From an uncultured Roseobacter sp. (GTDB lineage Bacteria > Pseudomonadota > Alphaproteobacteria > Rhodobacterales > Rhodobacteraceae): a stretch of DNA of 64,000 nucleotides. The translations under genes and the position numbers were made by a program. Every line of letters begins with the position of its first letter. The first letter of the stretch is position 1. The stretch spans positions 806,001 to 870,000 of the forward strand of contig NZ_CANLKW010000001.1 of assembly GCF_947491795.1 (NCBI RefSeq), given 5' to 3'. Of this stretch, positions 45,638 through 54,722 are shown piece by piece. The notes below the pieces were generated by a model. That model had not been told where the DNA came from. It saw nothing but the letters and a program-made list of their open reading frames with translations, and made no database searches.

Positions 45638-46542
45638 TGGCGATCAAAGTCGATATGCTGAGATGTTTCACGATGGTTGCCACCCATGGCAGCCTGTCCG
45701 AGGCCGCCAGCGCGCTGGGACGAACGCCTTCTGCGGTCTCCATGATGCTGAAACAGTTCGAGGACCACGTGGGCTCAGCCCTGTTCGAGACGGCGCGGAA
45801 ATCCCGTCTGACACCGATCGGAGAACTCATTCTGGCAGAGGCCCGCCGCGAGGTGGCTCATTTCGAAAACACGGTGTCGGTAATCGAAGGGCTGGCGCGT
45901 TCCGAACTTGGCTATCTGCGGCTGGCGGTGACCCCGTCGGTCGCAACGACTGTCCTGCCGCCTGCTGTTTTCAAATTCGCCCGGATGTACCCGAACGTTC
46001 AGATCGACCTGCGCGACATGGATTCGGCCACCATCGCACGGGAACTCGACCGCGAGCGGGCGGATATCGGGATCGGGTCCCTGCCCGGGATTGAGGGGAT
46101 GCAGCGCACAGAGCTCTTCAGCGACCCCTTTGGCCTGGTGTGCCGCAAAGACCATCCGCTGGCCGAAAACTGGGATCAGTTGTCCTGGCGCACGCTGGGG
46201 GATCACACAATCATTGCGAACGGACTGTGCGCGCAGATCACTGACCCGGATTTTGCGCCCGTCCTGGCCCGCTCGCGGCTGATGGTGCCCAACACGGCCT
46301 CTCTTCTGGGGCTGGTGCGACAGGGGGTGGGGATCACGGTGCTGCCACAGCTGGCTGTTGCGCGGTCACTGGATGCGCTGGCGTTTTTGCCGCTCGTGGA
46401 TGTCACGGCACGCCGGACGGTGCATCTGATGTCACGTCCCGCCAATCTGCTGATGCCCGCAGCCCGGGAGTTCCGGAAACTGATCACTGAGATGAAGCGG
46501 GACGGCAGCCTGGTGCCCGGTACTGAAATTCAGAATAACTGA
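45637..46542 (+). CDS. LysR family transcriptional regulator
   Basis: A 301-residue LysR protein. The HTH is MLRCFTMVATHGSLSEAASALGRTPSAVSMMLKQFEDHVG, followed by the effector domain with VPNTASLLGLVRQGVGITVLPQLA. The start is either TTG at 45637 (giving the family-like AIKVDMLRCF) or ATG at 45655; the TTG overlaps the inverted repeat at 45619-45637. It sits between ridA (divergent) and the aldehyde dehydrogenase operon (same direction), and matching operators flank it on both sides, so it probably regulates itself and that operon. Confidence 0.9.
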   Translation: MAIKVDMLRCFTMVATHGSLSEAASALGRTPSAVSMMLKQFEDHVGSALFETARKSRLTPIGELILAEARREVAHFENTVSVIEGLARSELGYLRLAVTPSVATTVLPPAVFKFARMYPNVQIDLRDMDSATIARELDRERADIGIGSLPGIEGMQRTELFSDPFGLVCRKDHPLAENWDQLSWRTLGDHTIIANGLCAQITDPDFAPVLARSRLMVPNTASLLGLVRQGVGITVLPQLAVARSLDALAFLPLVDVTARRTVHLMSRPANLLMPAAREFRKLITEMKRDGSLVPGTEIQNN

Positions 46543-46544
46543 AT
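46528..46544. promoter_or_regulatory. Inverted repeat operator before the aldehyde dehydrogenase operon
   Basis: ATTCAG-AATAA-CTGAAT overlaps the LysR stop codon and lies 91 bases before the aldehyde dehydrogenase start. It shares TTCAG-N5-CTGAA with the site before the LysR gene. Confidence 0.65.
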
Positions 46545-46635
46545 TAAAATACAGAAATTTCCAAAAGCCTGAATCGCTCTGCGGGTGTATCCTTGTCGTG
46601 CGCGCGCCTGCGCTGCCTGACCAGAAGGATACATC

Positions 46636-48087
46636 ATGCCTGAAACCAAGTTGAACCATATCGCCGGAGAATGGGTGGCTGGTGCATCCGAAATCGAAAA
46701 CCGCAACCCGTCTGATCTGAGTGACCTGATCGGGATGTTCGCGCAGGCAACACCGGATCAGCTGGACGCAACCCTTGAGCAAGCGCAGCGCGCACAGATC
46801 GAATGGGCCGCCTACGGGATTGAGCGGAAATACAATGTGCTGATGGCCATTGGCACCGAGATGATGGCCCGCGCAGAAGAGCTGGGCACCCTGCTCGCGC
46901 GCGAAGAGGGCAAACCGCTCGCCGAAGGCAAGGGCGAGGTCTACCGCGCGGGGCAGTTCTTTACCTACTATGCCGCCGAAACCCTGCGCCAGATGGGCGA
47001 CACTGCCGACAGTGTGCGTGACGGGATCGAGATTGACGTGCGCCGTGAACCCGTGGGCGTTGTCGCCGTAATCTCGCCCTGGAACTTCCCCACCGCAACG
47101 GCCTCATGGAAGATCGCGCCGGCGCTCTGCTACGGCAATGCCGTGGTCTGGAAGCCTGCGAATGTGACGCCCGCCTCTGCCGTGGCCCTGGTCGAGATTA
47201 TCGCGCGCCAGGACATCCCCAAAGGCCTCGTGTCGCTGGTGATGGGTGCGGGCAGCGCCATCGGTCAGCGGCTGGTTGAAAGCCCGAAGGTGGGCGCGAT
47301 CAGCTTTACCGGGTCGGTGCCCGTGGGCAAAGGCATCGCGGCAAGCGCTATTGAGAATCTGACGCGGGTGCAGATGGAGATGGGATCAAAGAACGCTCTG
47401 GCCGTGATGGATGATGCGGATATCGATCTGGCCGTCTCACTGGCCCTCGGTGGCGCATTCGGCGGCTCGGGTCAGAAATGCACGGCGTCCTCGCGGCTGG
47501 TGGTGCACCAGGCCGTGCATGACCAGTTCGTGGAAAAACTGGTGGCAGGTGCGCAGGCGATAAAGGTCGGCCACGCGCTGGAGGCAGGCACCCAGATGGG
47601 CCCCGTGGTCTCTGAGCAGCAGCTGAACGAAAACCTCGCCTATGTCGATCTGGCAGCATCCGAGGGCGCAGAACTGCTCTGCGGTGGTCAGCGGCTGGAG
47701 AGGGCGACCGAGGGCTATTACATGTCCCCCGGCGTGTTTGTCGGCACCCACAACAACATGCGGATCAACCGCGAAGAGATGTTCGCGCCGCTCGCCTGCG
47801 TCATCCCTGTATCCGGTTATGACGAGGCGCTGCATGTGGTCAATGACACGAACTTTGGCCTGACCGCAGGTGTTGTCACCACAAATCTGGCCCGCGCCAC
47901 GCACTTCCGCCGCAACGCGCAATCGGGCTGTGTGATGGTCAACCTGCCCACCGCGGGCACGGATTATCACGTACCCTTTGGCGGGCGCGGCGACAGCTCT
48001 TATGGGCCACGCGAACAGGGGCAGACGGCACGTGACTTCTATACCATCGTGAAAACGGCCTACATCTCGTCGGGAGTGCCGCAATGA
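46636..48087 (+). CDS. NAD(P)-dependent aldehyde dehydrogenase
   Basis: A 483-residue ALDH superfamily enzyme oxidising an aldehyde to its acid. AGAAGG precedes the ATG. It has the oxyanion Asn150 (SPWNFPTAT), Glu248 (QMEMGSKN) and nucleophile Cys282 (GSGQKCTASSR). The overall sequence is closest in style to 2-oxoglutarate semialdehyde dehydrogenases (KGSADH). It is first in a plus-strand operon; its stop overlaps the next gene by ATGA. Confidence 0.9.
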   Translation: MPETKLNHIAGEWVAGASEIENRNPSDLSDLIGMFAQATPDQLDATLEQAQRAQIEWAAYGIERKYNVLMAIGTEMMARAEELGTLLAREEGKPLAEGKGEVYRAGQFFTYYAAETLRQMGDTADSVRDGIEIDVRREPVGVVAVISPWNFPTATASWKIAPALCYGNAVVWKPANVTPASAVALVEIIARQDIPKGLVSLVMGAGSAIGQRLVESPKVGAISFTGSVPVGKGIAASAIENLTRVQMEMGSKNALAVMDDADIDLAVSLALGGAFGGSGQKCTASSRLVVHQAVHDQFVEKLVAGAQAIKVGHALEAGTQMGPVVSEQQLNENLAYVDLAASEGAELLCGGQRLERATEGYYMSPGVFVGTHNNMRINREEMFAPLACVIPVSGYDEALHVVNDTNFGLTAGVVTTNLARATHFRRNAQSGCVMVNLPTAGTDYHVPFGGRGDSSYGPREQGQTARDFYTIVKTAYISSGVPQ

Positions 48088-49061
48088 TGTTGATCGACAA
48101 CCTGCAATACGCCAACTGGTCGGAAAAGATTTTCCGCCAGATGCGTGAGGGCGGCGTGGATGCGGTGCATGTCACCATCGCCTATCACGAGACGTTCCGC
48201 GAAACGGTGCTGAATTTCGAACAGTGGAACCGCTGGTTCGAGCAGTACCCGGACCTGATCATGAAGGGCCAGTGGGCCAGCGACGTGGACCGCGCGAGGG
48301 CCGAAGGCAAGACGGCGATTTTCTTTGGCTTTCAGAACCCCAGCCCGATTGAAGACGATATCGGACTGGTCGAAATCCTGCACACCCTCGGCGCGCGCTT
48401 TATGCAGCTGACCTATAACAACCAGTCCCTGCTGGCGACGGGATGCTACGAGGCCGAGGACACCGGCATCACCCGCATGGGCCGCCAGGTGATCAAAGAG
48501 ATGAACCGCGTGGGCCTGGTGGTAGACATGAGCCATTCGGCAGATCGCTCAACCATCGAGGCTGCCGACATTTCCGAACGCCCCATCGCGATCACCCATG
48601 CCAATCCCTATGACTGGTCGCCTGCCCTGCGCAACAAAAAGGACGACGTAATCCGCGCGGTCACAGAAAACGGCGGGATGCTGGGGTTCTCTGTCTATCC
48701 GCACCACCTCAAAGACAAATCCGACTGCACGCTGGAAAGCTTTTGCGAAATGATCGCCCGCACGGCCGGGAAGTTCGGGGCGCACAACCTCGGGATCGGG
48801 ACAGATCTGTGCCAGGACCATCCTGACACCGTTGTAGAGTGGATGCGCGTTGGCCGCTGGAGCAAACAGATGGACTATGGCGAAGGTTCAGCCGCCGCAC
48901 CCGGTTTTCCGCCCATGCCCGGCTGGTTCAATGACAATCGCGATTTCGGGAATATCGAGGCTGGCCTGCGCGCCACCGGGCTGAGCGACACAGAAGTCGC
49001 AGGCATCATGGGCGACAACTGGCACAGGTTCTACGCGGAAAACTTCACACCACAGACATAA
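48084..49061 (+). CDS. M19 dipeptidase-like protein lacking several metal ligands
   Basis: A 325-residue protein with the renal-dipeptidase (M19, amidohydrolase-fold) layout. Retained motifs are VVDMSHSADRSTIEAA (His151), IAITHANPYD (His172) and LGIGTDLCQD with the late Asp. But the N-terminal HxD (usual DGHNDL) reads IDNLQYANW, with Leu7 and Tyr9 in the ligand places, and the bridging Glu (usual VEGGH) reads FQNPS with Gln84. A normal two-metal centre seems impossible. It may be a mononuclear hydrolase, a lyase, or a binding protein. It is coupled to the aldehyde dehydrogenase. Confidence 0.8.
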   Translation: MMLIDNLQYANWSEKIFRQMREGGVDAVHVTIAYHETFRETVLNFEQWNRWFEQYPDLIMKGQWASDVDRARAEGKTAIFFGFQNPSPIEDDIGLVEILHTLGARFMQLTYNNQSLLATGCYEAEDTGITRMGRQVIKEMNRVGLVVDMSHSADRSTIEAADISERPIAITHANPYDWSPALRNKKDDVIRAVTENGGMLGFSVYPHHLKDKSDCTLESFCEMIARTAGKFGAHNLGIGTDLCQDHPDTVVEWMRVGRWSKQMDYGEGSAAAPGFPPMPGWFNDNRDFGNIEAGLRATGLSDTEVAGIMGDNWHRFYAENFTPQT

Positions 49062-49075
49062 AAGGGGGACGGGCC

Positions 49076-50779
49076 ATGCGGCCAGAGGCGACGACAGCAC
49101 AGACCATTGCCAGACGTGACCCTGCGGTGGTCATGCGACTGTCGCGTCTGGGGTCTTTCCACCAGTCCCGCCTGTCCTTTATGCGCATCCTGACACGCCG
49201 GATGACGCGCGAAAACTGGACATTCTCGCGCCCTGTTTTCGCGTTTGACGCCAGAGGCGTCGGCCATGCCGTTTATTGCGCCCATACGCCGGACCGCACC
49301 TATTCGCTGATCGCTTTCGGCCATGATCTGCCGCCCGAGGACCGCTCGGACCGCGTCATCGCCACCCGCTGGGACAGCACGTTCACATTGTTTGACGGCG
49401 TGCCGGATGCCGCAGATATCGCGCGTCTGCGCAAAAACATCCCGCTCCAGGAAGCGGGCCGCGTCAGCGCAAAAGAACTGTCGGTGTCGCGCGCCAACCG
49501 CTCGGTGCGGCTGTGGGATCATGTGGTGTCCTGCCTTGCCGCCGGAGAGCAGCCCGCGCAGGCGGAAGTCGACAGGGTCGGCTATCTGATGCGCACCACG
49601 GCGGTTTACGGGTCGGGCAAACTGGGGGCGGCAGACCGTGAAATGATCGCGGACCGCCCGGAATGCGCGGCCCCCTTTCAGATCGAAATGCTGTCCGTCT
49701 TTCTGACCCGCAACTACGTGCGCGATCTGGTACAGCATATGGCCAGCCTCAAAGGTGGTGCGGCAACCGTGACCCTGGACGCAGAAATTGCGCGCAGTCT
49801 CGGCATCGGCAATTCCACCGGGCTTGGCATGGCACCCTTTCTGATCAACCATCCGATGCTGCTGAACAACTGGATTGCCGCGCGCGAAGAGGCAATCGCG
49901 ATTGTGCGCAACCTGCCCCGGGCCAACCCTGCAGAGGCACAGACTTTTCGCGCACTGCTCGGGCGCGCACGGGTCTCGGCAGAGCGCTGGCAGTCCGCGC
50001 ATCCCCTCCAGATCAACAAGCTCCGGCAGCTGCGCGGCGACCTGCGCGCGCTGGCAGACCACGTCGCACAGGCAGATCTGCGCACCGGCCATCCCTGGGA
50101 CCGCCTCTACCGCTGGGCAGAGGACACACTGGGCGAGGACGCGCAGGAATGCCTGGCCTCCCTGCTGATGGAACCCTACGGCGCGCTTGTCGATCCTCTG
50201 GCCGACCGGATGTCAGACCAGAACAGCGCAGCCTTTCGCATCGATGGCACCATGCGTGTGGGCGAACTGCGCGCGATCCTGGCCCGGGCCTATGGCTGGG
50301 CACTGGACACGGACTGGACGCAGCAGCAGCACTGCGCGCGGGCGTGGTATGTCTCGGCAGAAAAGCTGGAGCCGCGCCTGGGCGAGCGTTTCGAGGAACC
50401 CATCGCCCCCTACGAACAGCCCCTGGCCCCCGGGCGGGATGCCGCGGCCCTGGCCGGGGCACTGCAGAGCATGGACGGGGATGCGCCCCTCGCGGGTTTT
50501 CTTCTGGCCCATCCCGAACACCGCCACAGCGTCAGACGCGCCCAGATCGTCGCGCGCGCGCCCTATGCAGAAATCCGCGACAACACCATCGGCTCAGAGC
50601 TGATGCCGATTGATATGCTGCGCTGTAAACTGTCCTTTTTCGGCGCCACGCATTTCGACCCGCGCTCTGACCGGTGGGTGCGCATCTGCATGTTCGGCAA
50701 CGCGCCCTACCCCGAAGAGCTGGCAGGCACGCAGGCCGATGACTGGTCCTATCCTCCCGCGCATGAGGCCGGGGCATGA
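49076..50779 (+). CDS. Uncharacterised 567-residue protein in the BCCT operon
   Basis: I do not recognise this 567-residue protein. AAAGGGGGAC precedes the ATG. It has no signal peptide and no membrane helix. It is rich in Arg and Ala, with mostly helical stretches and a better-ordered N-terminal part (GSFHQSRLSFMRILTRRMTRENWTFSRP; AFDARGVGHAVYCAHTPDRTYSLIAFGHDL). Two HxH-type or Cys clusters are absent. The final 40 residues (LRCKLSFFGATHFDPRSDRWVRICMFGNAPYPEE) look conserved. It overlaps the following DUF3726-like gene by ATGA, so the two proteins are probably made together. Confidence 0.8.
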   Translation: MRPEATTAQTIARRDPAVVMRLSRLGSFHQSRLSFMRILTRRMTRENWTFSRPVFAFDARGVGHAVYCAHTPDRTYSLIAFGHDLPPEDRSDRVIATRWDSTFTLFDGVPDAADIARLRKNIPLQEAGRVSAKELSVSRANRSVRLWDHVVSCLAAGEQPAQAEVDRVGYLMRTTAVYGSGKLGAADREMIADRPECAAPFQIEMLSVFLTRNYVRDLVQHMASLKGGAATVTLDAEIARSLGIGNSTGLGMAPFLINHPMLLNNWIAAREEAIAIVRNLPRANPAEAQTFRALLGRARVSAERWQSAHPLQINKLRQLRGDLRALADHVAQADLRTGHPWDRLYRWAEDTLGEDAQECLASLLMEPYGALVDPLADRMSDQNSAAFRIDGTMRVGELRAILARAYGWALDTDWTQQQHCARAWYVSAEKLEPRLGERFEEPIAPYEQPLAPGRDAAALAGALQSMDGDAPLAGFLLAHPEHRHSVRRAQIVARAPYAEIRDNTIGSELMPIDMLRCKLSFFGATHFDPRSDRWVRICMFGNAPYPEELAGTQADDWSYPPAHEAGA

Positions 50780-51426
50780 GCCATTCTCTCAACGAGATCG
50801 CAGCCCATGCCAAACGCGCCGCACGGGGTGCGGGCCTGTCCTGGGGCATGGCCGAGGAAGCCGCGCGCGCCACGCGGTGGCTTGCCGCGCATGATCTGGC
50901 CGGGCCTGCGCTTTTGTGCGATGTGCTGGCCCGGAACGACGGGCTGCCCCACGCGCAGGTCGCACCGGTCTCTCTGATAGGTGACTGGCATGCGCGCGGC
51001 GGTGCTCTGTGCCCGCTCGCCGCCGGTGCCACGCTGAACGATTGCGCAGACCGGCTTGCAGACGGACGGCCTGTGCGAATGCTCAGCGTCTCCTGCCCCT
51101 TGCTGGTGGTGCCCTTTGTGGCCTGGGCCGCGATCCACCTCAAAGCGCCCGTGCGCGTGACATATGACAACGTCCGGATCGACACGGACGGCGACAGCAT
51201 CCGCATCGATGATCCACACCGGCAGATCAACGTCGCAAAAGCTGCGACAGTGACCTGCCAGCGCACAGATGCGCCCATCGGGACCACGCAGCGCCCCGGC
51301 CTGCGTGGCAGTGTGACGCCGGACATCTGGGCGCGCCTAGATGTCTTTGCGCAGCGCACATTTGCCCCCGCAACCGAAGCCTCGCGGCTTCTGGGGGCCG
51401 GTGCGGGGCTGTCCGACAATGACTAG
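50776..51426 (+). CDS. DUF3726-like protein
   Basis: A 216-residue protein. The start (LNEIAAHAKRAARGAGLSWGMAEEAARATRWLAAHDL) is what I recall for DUF3726, a family without known function in Rhodobacteraceae and other proteobacteria. It is soluble, with a beta-rich middle (PVRVTYDNVRIDTDGDSIRIDD). It is translationally coupled to the 567-residue protein and followed 86 bases later by a BCCT transporter gene. I infer a shared role in using the imported compound. Confidence 0.7.
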   Translation: MSHSLNEIAAHAKRAARGAGLSWGMAEEAARATRWLAAHDLAGPALLCDVLARNDGLPHAQVAPVSLIGDWHARGGALCPLAAGATLNDCADRLADGRPVRMLSVSCPLLVVPFVAWAAIHLKAPVRVTYDNVRIDTDGDSIRIDDPHRQINVAKAATVTCQRTDAPIGTTQRPGLRGSVTPDIWARLDVFAQRTFAPATEASRLLGAGAGLSDND

Positions 51427-51512
51427 AACAGATCAGAAAATTCCGCAGCTGATGCGCCAGCCGGCTGCAGGAAACCGAACAACGGCGCAACCAAAGAAAC
51501 AGGGGACTTACA

Positions 51513-53327
51513 ATGTCTATTAAACCACCCTTTACCGATCTGGAGATCGAAAAGGCTCCATCCGGATTTTACGAAGGATACAGCCTTCCCATCGCGCTGA
51601 TCAGCAAGGCGATCATGGTCGCACTGGTCCTGTGGGCCCTAGTCTGGCCCGGCAATGCCAGCAGTGTCCTGTCGTCCGTGAACGGCACCCTGCTGAACGG
51701 CTTTAATGGGTTTTATATCATCTCGGTCGGCGTTTTTGCCTTCTTCCTGTTTGTGCTGGCCCTCCTGCCCGCCACCGGCAGCAAAAAGCTCGGCACCGCA
51801 AACACCGTGCCGGAATTCTCGAACTTCTCATGGTTCTCGATGATGTTCGGCGCCGGTCTGGGTGTCGGACTGATGGTCTTTGCCACCGCCGAGCCGCTGG
51901 GTCTGTGGGGGTCAAACCCGCTGGTCCTGTCCGGCGAGGTGGCCGCGAATTCCGAAGAGGCGGTGAAAGCGGCCTATCGCTACACCTTCCTGCACTACGG
52001 CTTCCACGCCTGGGCGATCTATGTTCTGACCGGCCTGTCGCTGGCGTACTATGCCTATACGCGGGAAATGCCGCTGACGATCCGGTCCGCCCTCACCCCG
52101 TTGCTGGGCAAGGCCGCGAACGGTTTTCTGGGTCACCTGGTGGACGTGCTTGGCGTTGTCGCCACGATCCTCGGCGTGTCCGTCACCATTGGTTTCGGCG
52201 TCAGCCAGTTCGTTGACGGCGTCTATGCGGTGTCCGGAATGGAATGGCTGATGAACGGCGATGCAGAAGCCCCCAAACCCAGCACCGTCGGCCTGATTGC
52301 CGCACTGCTGGTGATCATGGGCCTGTCGATCCTCTCCGCCGTCTCAGGCGTCGGCCGGGGCATCAAATACCTGTCGAACCTCAACCTCGTTCTGTCGGCG
52401 ATCCTGCTGCTCACCTTTGTGGTCTTCGGCTCGTTCTTCTTTGCCATGACGAAGTTTGGCGCAGGCCTGGTCGACTACATCCTGCACTTTGTCCAGATGT
52501 CGTTCGGCGCCTATGGCCCGCAATCGGCAGACGCCTTTGCAGCAGCACTTCCGGCCCCGGCACAGGCGCTGCCTGCCGAGGATGTCGCAGCCATCTATGG
52601 CTCTGCCACGTCGCCCTGGGGATCACTGGGCGGGTTCACCGACGGTCTGCCTGCCTCTGCCGCCGGTCTCGATGCAGCGGCGATCTATGCGGCAGGTGAG
52701 CAGGGCCGACAGTTCGGCTGGCAGGCCGGCTGGACCACCTTCTACTGGGCCTGGTGGATCGCCTTCTCGCCTTTCGTGGGCCTCTTCCTCGCACGCATCT
52801 CCAAGGGGCGCACCGTGCGGGAGTTCATCTTTGGCTGCGTGATCGCGCCTGCCATCGTGTGCTTTTTGTGGATGACCATTCTGGGCGGCACTGCAATTGA
52901 TCTGGAGCTCAACGGCGACGCTGCGGGGTCCCTGATCGGGGCGACCAACACGGCCAAACTCTTTGCAACGCTTGAACAGATGATCTCGGGCGGGTTCCTG
53001 TCGGCCATCACCATCATGTGTGTGGTTCTGATCATGACCTTCCTTGTGACATCGGCAGACTCGGGCATCCTCGTGATGAACACGATCATGTCCGGCGGGG
53101 AGCAGGAAACCGGCATCAAACACCGCATCATCTGGGGCCTGATCCTCACGTCGGTCATCGGGGCCCTGATCATCGCGGGCAACAGCGGTGCCGAGTCCAA
53201 CCCGTTCGGAGCGCTGCAAAACGCGATGATCATTGGCGCGCTGCCCTTTACGATTGTCATGGTCTTCATGATGATTTCCTTGGTCAAAGCGCTCTATCGC
53301 GACAGCATCAGAGCGAAACAGGACTAA
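51513..53327 (+). CDS. BCCT family transporter
   Basis: A 604-residue, 12-helix inner-membrane carrier of the betaine/carnitine/choline family. It has the MFGAGLGVGLMVFATAEPLG motif of helix 3 (like the GxGxGxxF region) and GWTTFYWAWWIAFSPFVGLFLARISKGRT of helix 8, the Trp-rich substrate box and family signature. There is no long charged N- or C-terminal osmosensing tail, so it is more likely a catabolic uptake system than an osmoregulator. An insert near residues 335-400 (Ala-rich, between helices) is longer than usual. It ends the operon. Confidence 0.92.
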   Translation: MSIKPPFTDLEIEKAPSGFYEGYSLPIALISKAIMVALVLWALVWPGNASSVLSSVNGTLLNGFNGFYIISVGVFAFFLFVLALLPATGSKKLGTANTVPEFSNFSWFSMMFGAGLGVGLMVFATAEPLGLWGSNPLVLSGEVAANSEEAVKAAYRYTFLHYGFHAWAIYVLTGLSLAYYAYTREMPLTIRSALTPLLGKAANGFLGHLVDVLGVVATILGVSVTIGFGVSQFVDGVYAVSGMEWLMNGDAEAPKPSTVGLIAALLVIMGLSILSAVSGVGRGIKYLSNLNLVLSAILLLTFVVFGSFFFAMTKFGAGLVDYILHFVQMSFGAYGPQSADAFAAALPAPAQALPAEDVAAIYGSATSPWGSLGGFTDGLPASAAGLDAAAIYAAGEQGRQFGWQAGWTTFYWAWWIAFSPFVGLFLARISKGRTVREFIFGCVIAPAIVCFLWMTILGGTAIDLELNGDAAGSLIGATNTAKLFATLEQMISGGFLSAITIMCVVLIMTFLVTSADSGILVMNTIMSGGEQETGIKHRIIWGLILTSVIGALIIAGNSGAESNPFGALQNAMIIGALPFTIVMVFMMISLVKALYRDSIRAKQD

Positions 53328-53339
53328 AACGCAGACAGC

Positions 53340-53366
53340 ACAGGCCGCGAAACCCTCGCGGCCTGT
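53340..53366 (+). terminator. Hairpin after the BCCT gene
   Basis: ACAGGCCGCGA and TCGCGGCCTGT form a perfect 11-bp stem with loop AACCC, 12 bases after the stop. The tail (CGCACTTTC) has few T, so termination may be partial or Rho-assisted. Confidence 0.7.
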
Positions 53367-53874
53367 CGCACTTTCAAAAACACCGGTCTGACGCCAGGAC
53401 CTTTCCCGGTGCCAGACCCTGTTGCCCGGGCGGCGACAGCACAGATCGCCCGGGCAGCCGACAGCGCCGGACCATTTGCCCAGAGCGCACAGGCGGTTCC
53501 GTCCCGCGCCCAAAACACCTCATCCCCCGGAGTACACCCCGGCCTGCTTCCAGATTGCCTGTTCTGCCGGTCAGACCACTTTGCCACTCGGAATGCTGCG
53601 ACAGGCGCACCTGTGCCCTCCCCCTCGCCCCGCGTGAGGTGCTGGCCGGTGCCGCCGATGCCTCCCTGCAGAGAGCCATATGTGCAGGAAAAGGATTGCA
53701 GACGGGCGCGGCGGTGGCCTGTGCCTCGCCGGTTGCGCGTGCACCTTTCCAGGGTGCGAAATACCCCTCCGCTGCGCCGGGGGCGTCCGGCTGACCCCGG
53801 GACAGTCCCTGCACCATCGCCATGGCATGCCGCCGCTGCAGACGCGCAGGCCAGCGCCGCCGACACGTCAGACC
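53367..53874. other. Spacer of about 500 bases with no recognised gene
   Basis: High-GC DNA with long open frames on both strands, as expected by chance at this GC content. None has a ribosome site or family-like sequence. It joins the BCCT hairpin to repeat copy B. Confidence 0.5.
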
Positions 53875-54083
53875 TTAACCGCTCATCAATCTTTACACGG
53901 CGCGCGGCGCATTAAACCCTGCAAATCTGCCAGAACCCACCGCACGCACCGACGTAATACCGACGCAACACCGACGTTTTACCGACGTCGCCTTTTCCAT
54001 ATTTTCAGGGGATACGGGGGGCCTCACCCGTCCCGGGGCCCCATACACCGACATCCGTTGCGCGCGCGCTCTGTTAACCCGCC
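53875..54083 (-). repeat. 209-bp dispersed direct repeat, copy B
   Basis: The second copy, in the same orientation as copy A and exactly 12,336 bases away. It lies 12 bases beyond the stop of the minus-strand PPOX gene, as copy A lies at the end of the minus-strand monooxygenase gene. Four ACCGACG units at 11-base spacing are at 53948-53990. No gene in either copy is convincing. Confidence 0.93.
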
Positions 54084-54095
54084 GCGCGCGGCATC

Positions 54096-54722
54096 TCAGT
54101 AAAGCCGGTCGCTTTCGTTGTAGGCCATGCGCGCCTCGATATCCTCCAGCGGCATCTCCATATCCCCATGGTCTTTCAGCGCCTGGGAATAGCTTGGCAG
54201 ACCCGCCGGATCGCCCCATTTTTCCGGCTGCCACATCGCCGAGCGGATCATCGATTTACCGCAATGAAAAAAGGCTTCCTCCACCCGCACCAGCAGTACC
54301 AGACCGGGCCGGTGACCGTTCAGCGTGGTCAGATCCAGCAGCGCTTCATCCCGCACCAGCTCCGCGCCCCCGTTGATCCGCACGACCTCCTTGCGTTTGG
54401 GCACCACAAGCATCAGCCCCACGCGCGGGACCTCTAAAACATTGCGGAAGGTGTCGGCGCGGTTGTTGCCAATGCGGTCCGGTATGGCGATGGTCCGGGC
54501 GTCGATCACCTTGATAAACCCCGCCGGATCGCCCTTGGGCGAGACATCCATCTGCCCGGCCGCATTGCAGCTGGCGATGGTGCAAAAGGTCGTCCGCGCG
54601 ATCCAGGCCGCGCAATGCGCATCGATATGATCGATGAACTTGTTGACCTGGCTGGGGTGCATCGGATCGAACATGCTTTCCAGCTCGGCCAGGTCCCTTA
54701 CAGGTTTTTCAGCTGAATACAT
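54096..54722 (-). CDS. PPOX-family flavin-binding protein (MSMEG_1061-like)
   Basis: A 208-residue protein of the pyridoxamine-phosphate-oxidase split-barrel superfamily, probably binding FMN or F420. The start at 54722 (MYSAEKPVRDLAELESMF) is preferred; the frame upstream has no family similarity. Split-barrel blocks are FCTIASCNAAGQMDVSPKGDPAGFIKVID, PDRIGNNRADTFRNVLEVPRVGLMLVVP and CGKSMIRSAMWQPEKWGDP. Its substrate is unknown. It is divergent from the heme peroxidase gene, so a shared oxidative-stress link is possible. Confidence 0.88.
   Translation of the reverse strand: MYSAEKPVRDLAELESMFDPMHPSQVNKFIDHIDAHCAAWIARTTFCTIASCNAAGQMDVSPKGDPAGFIKVIDARTIAIPDRIGNNRADTFRNVLEVPRVGLMLVVPKRKEVVRINGGAELVRDEALLDLTTLNGHRPGLVLLVRVEEAFFHCGKSMIRSAMWQPEKWGDPAGLPSYSQALKDHGDMEMPLEDIEARMAYNESDRLY

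Noticed and set aside
53374..53915. Overlapping 149- and 168-residue frames in the BCCT-repeat gap
   Set aside because: Both strands are open only because of GC content; no motif, ribosome site or clear family likeness.
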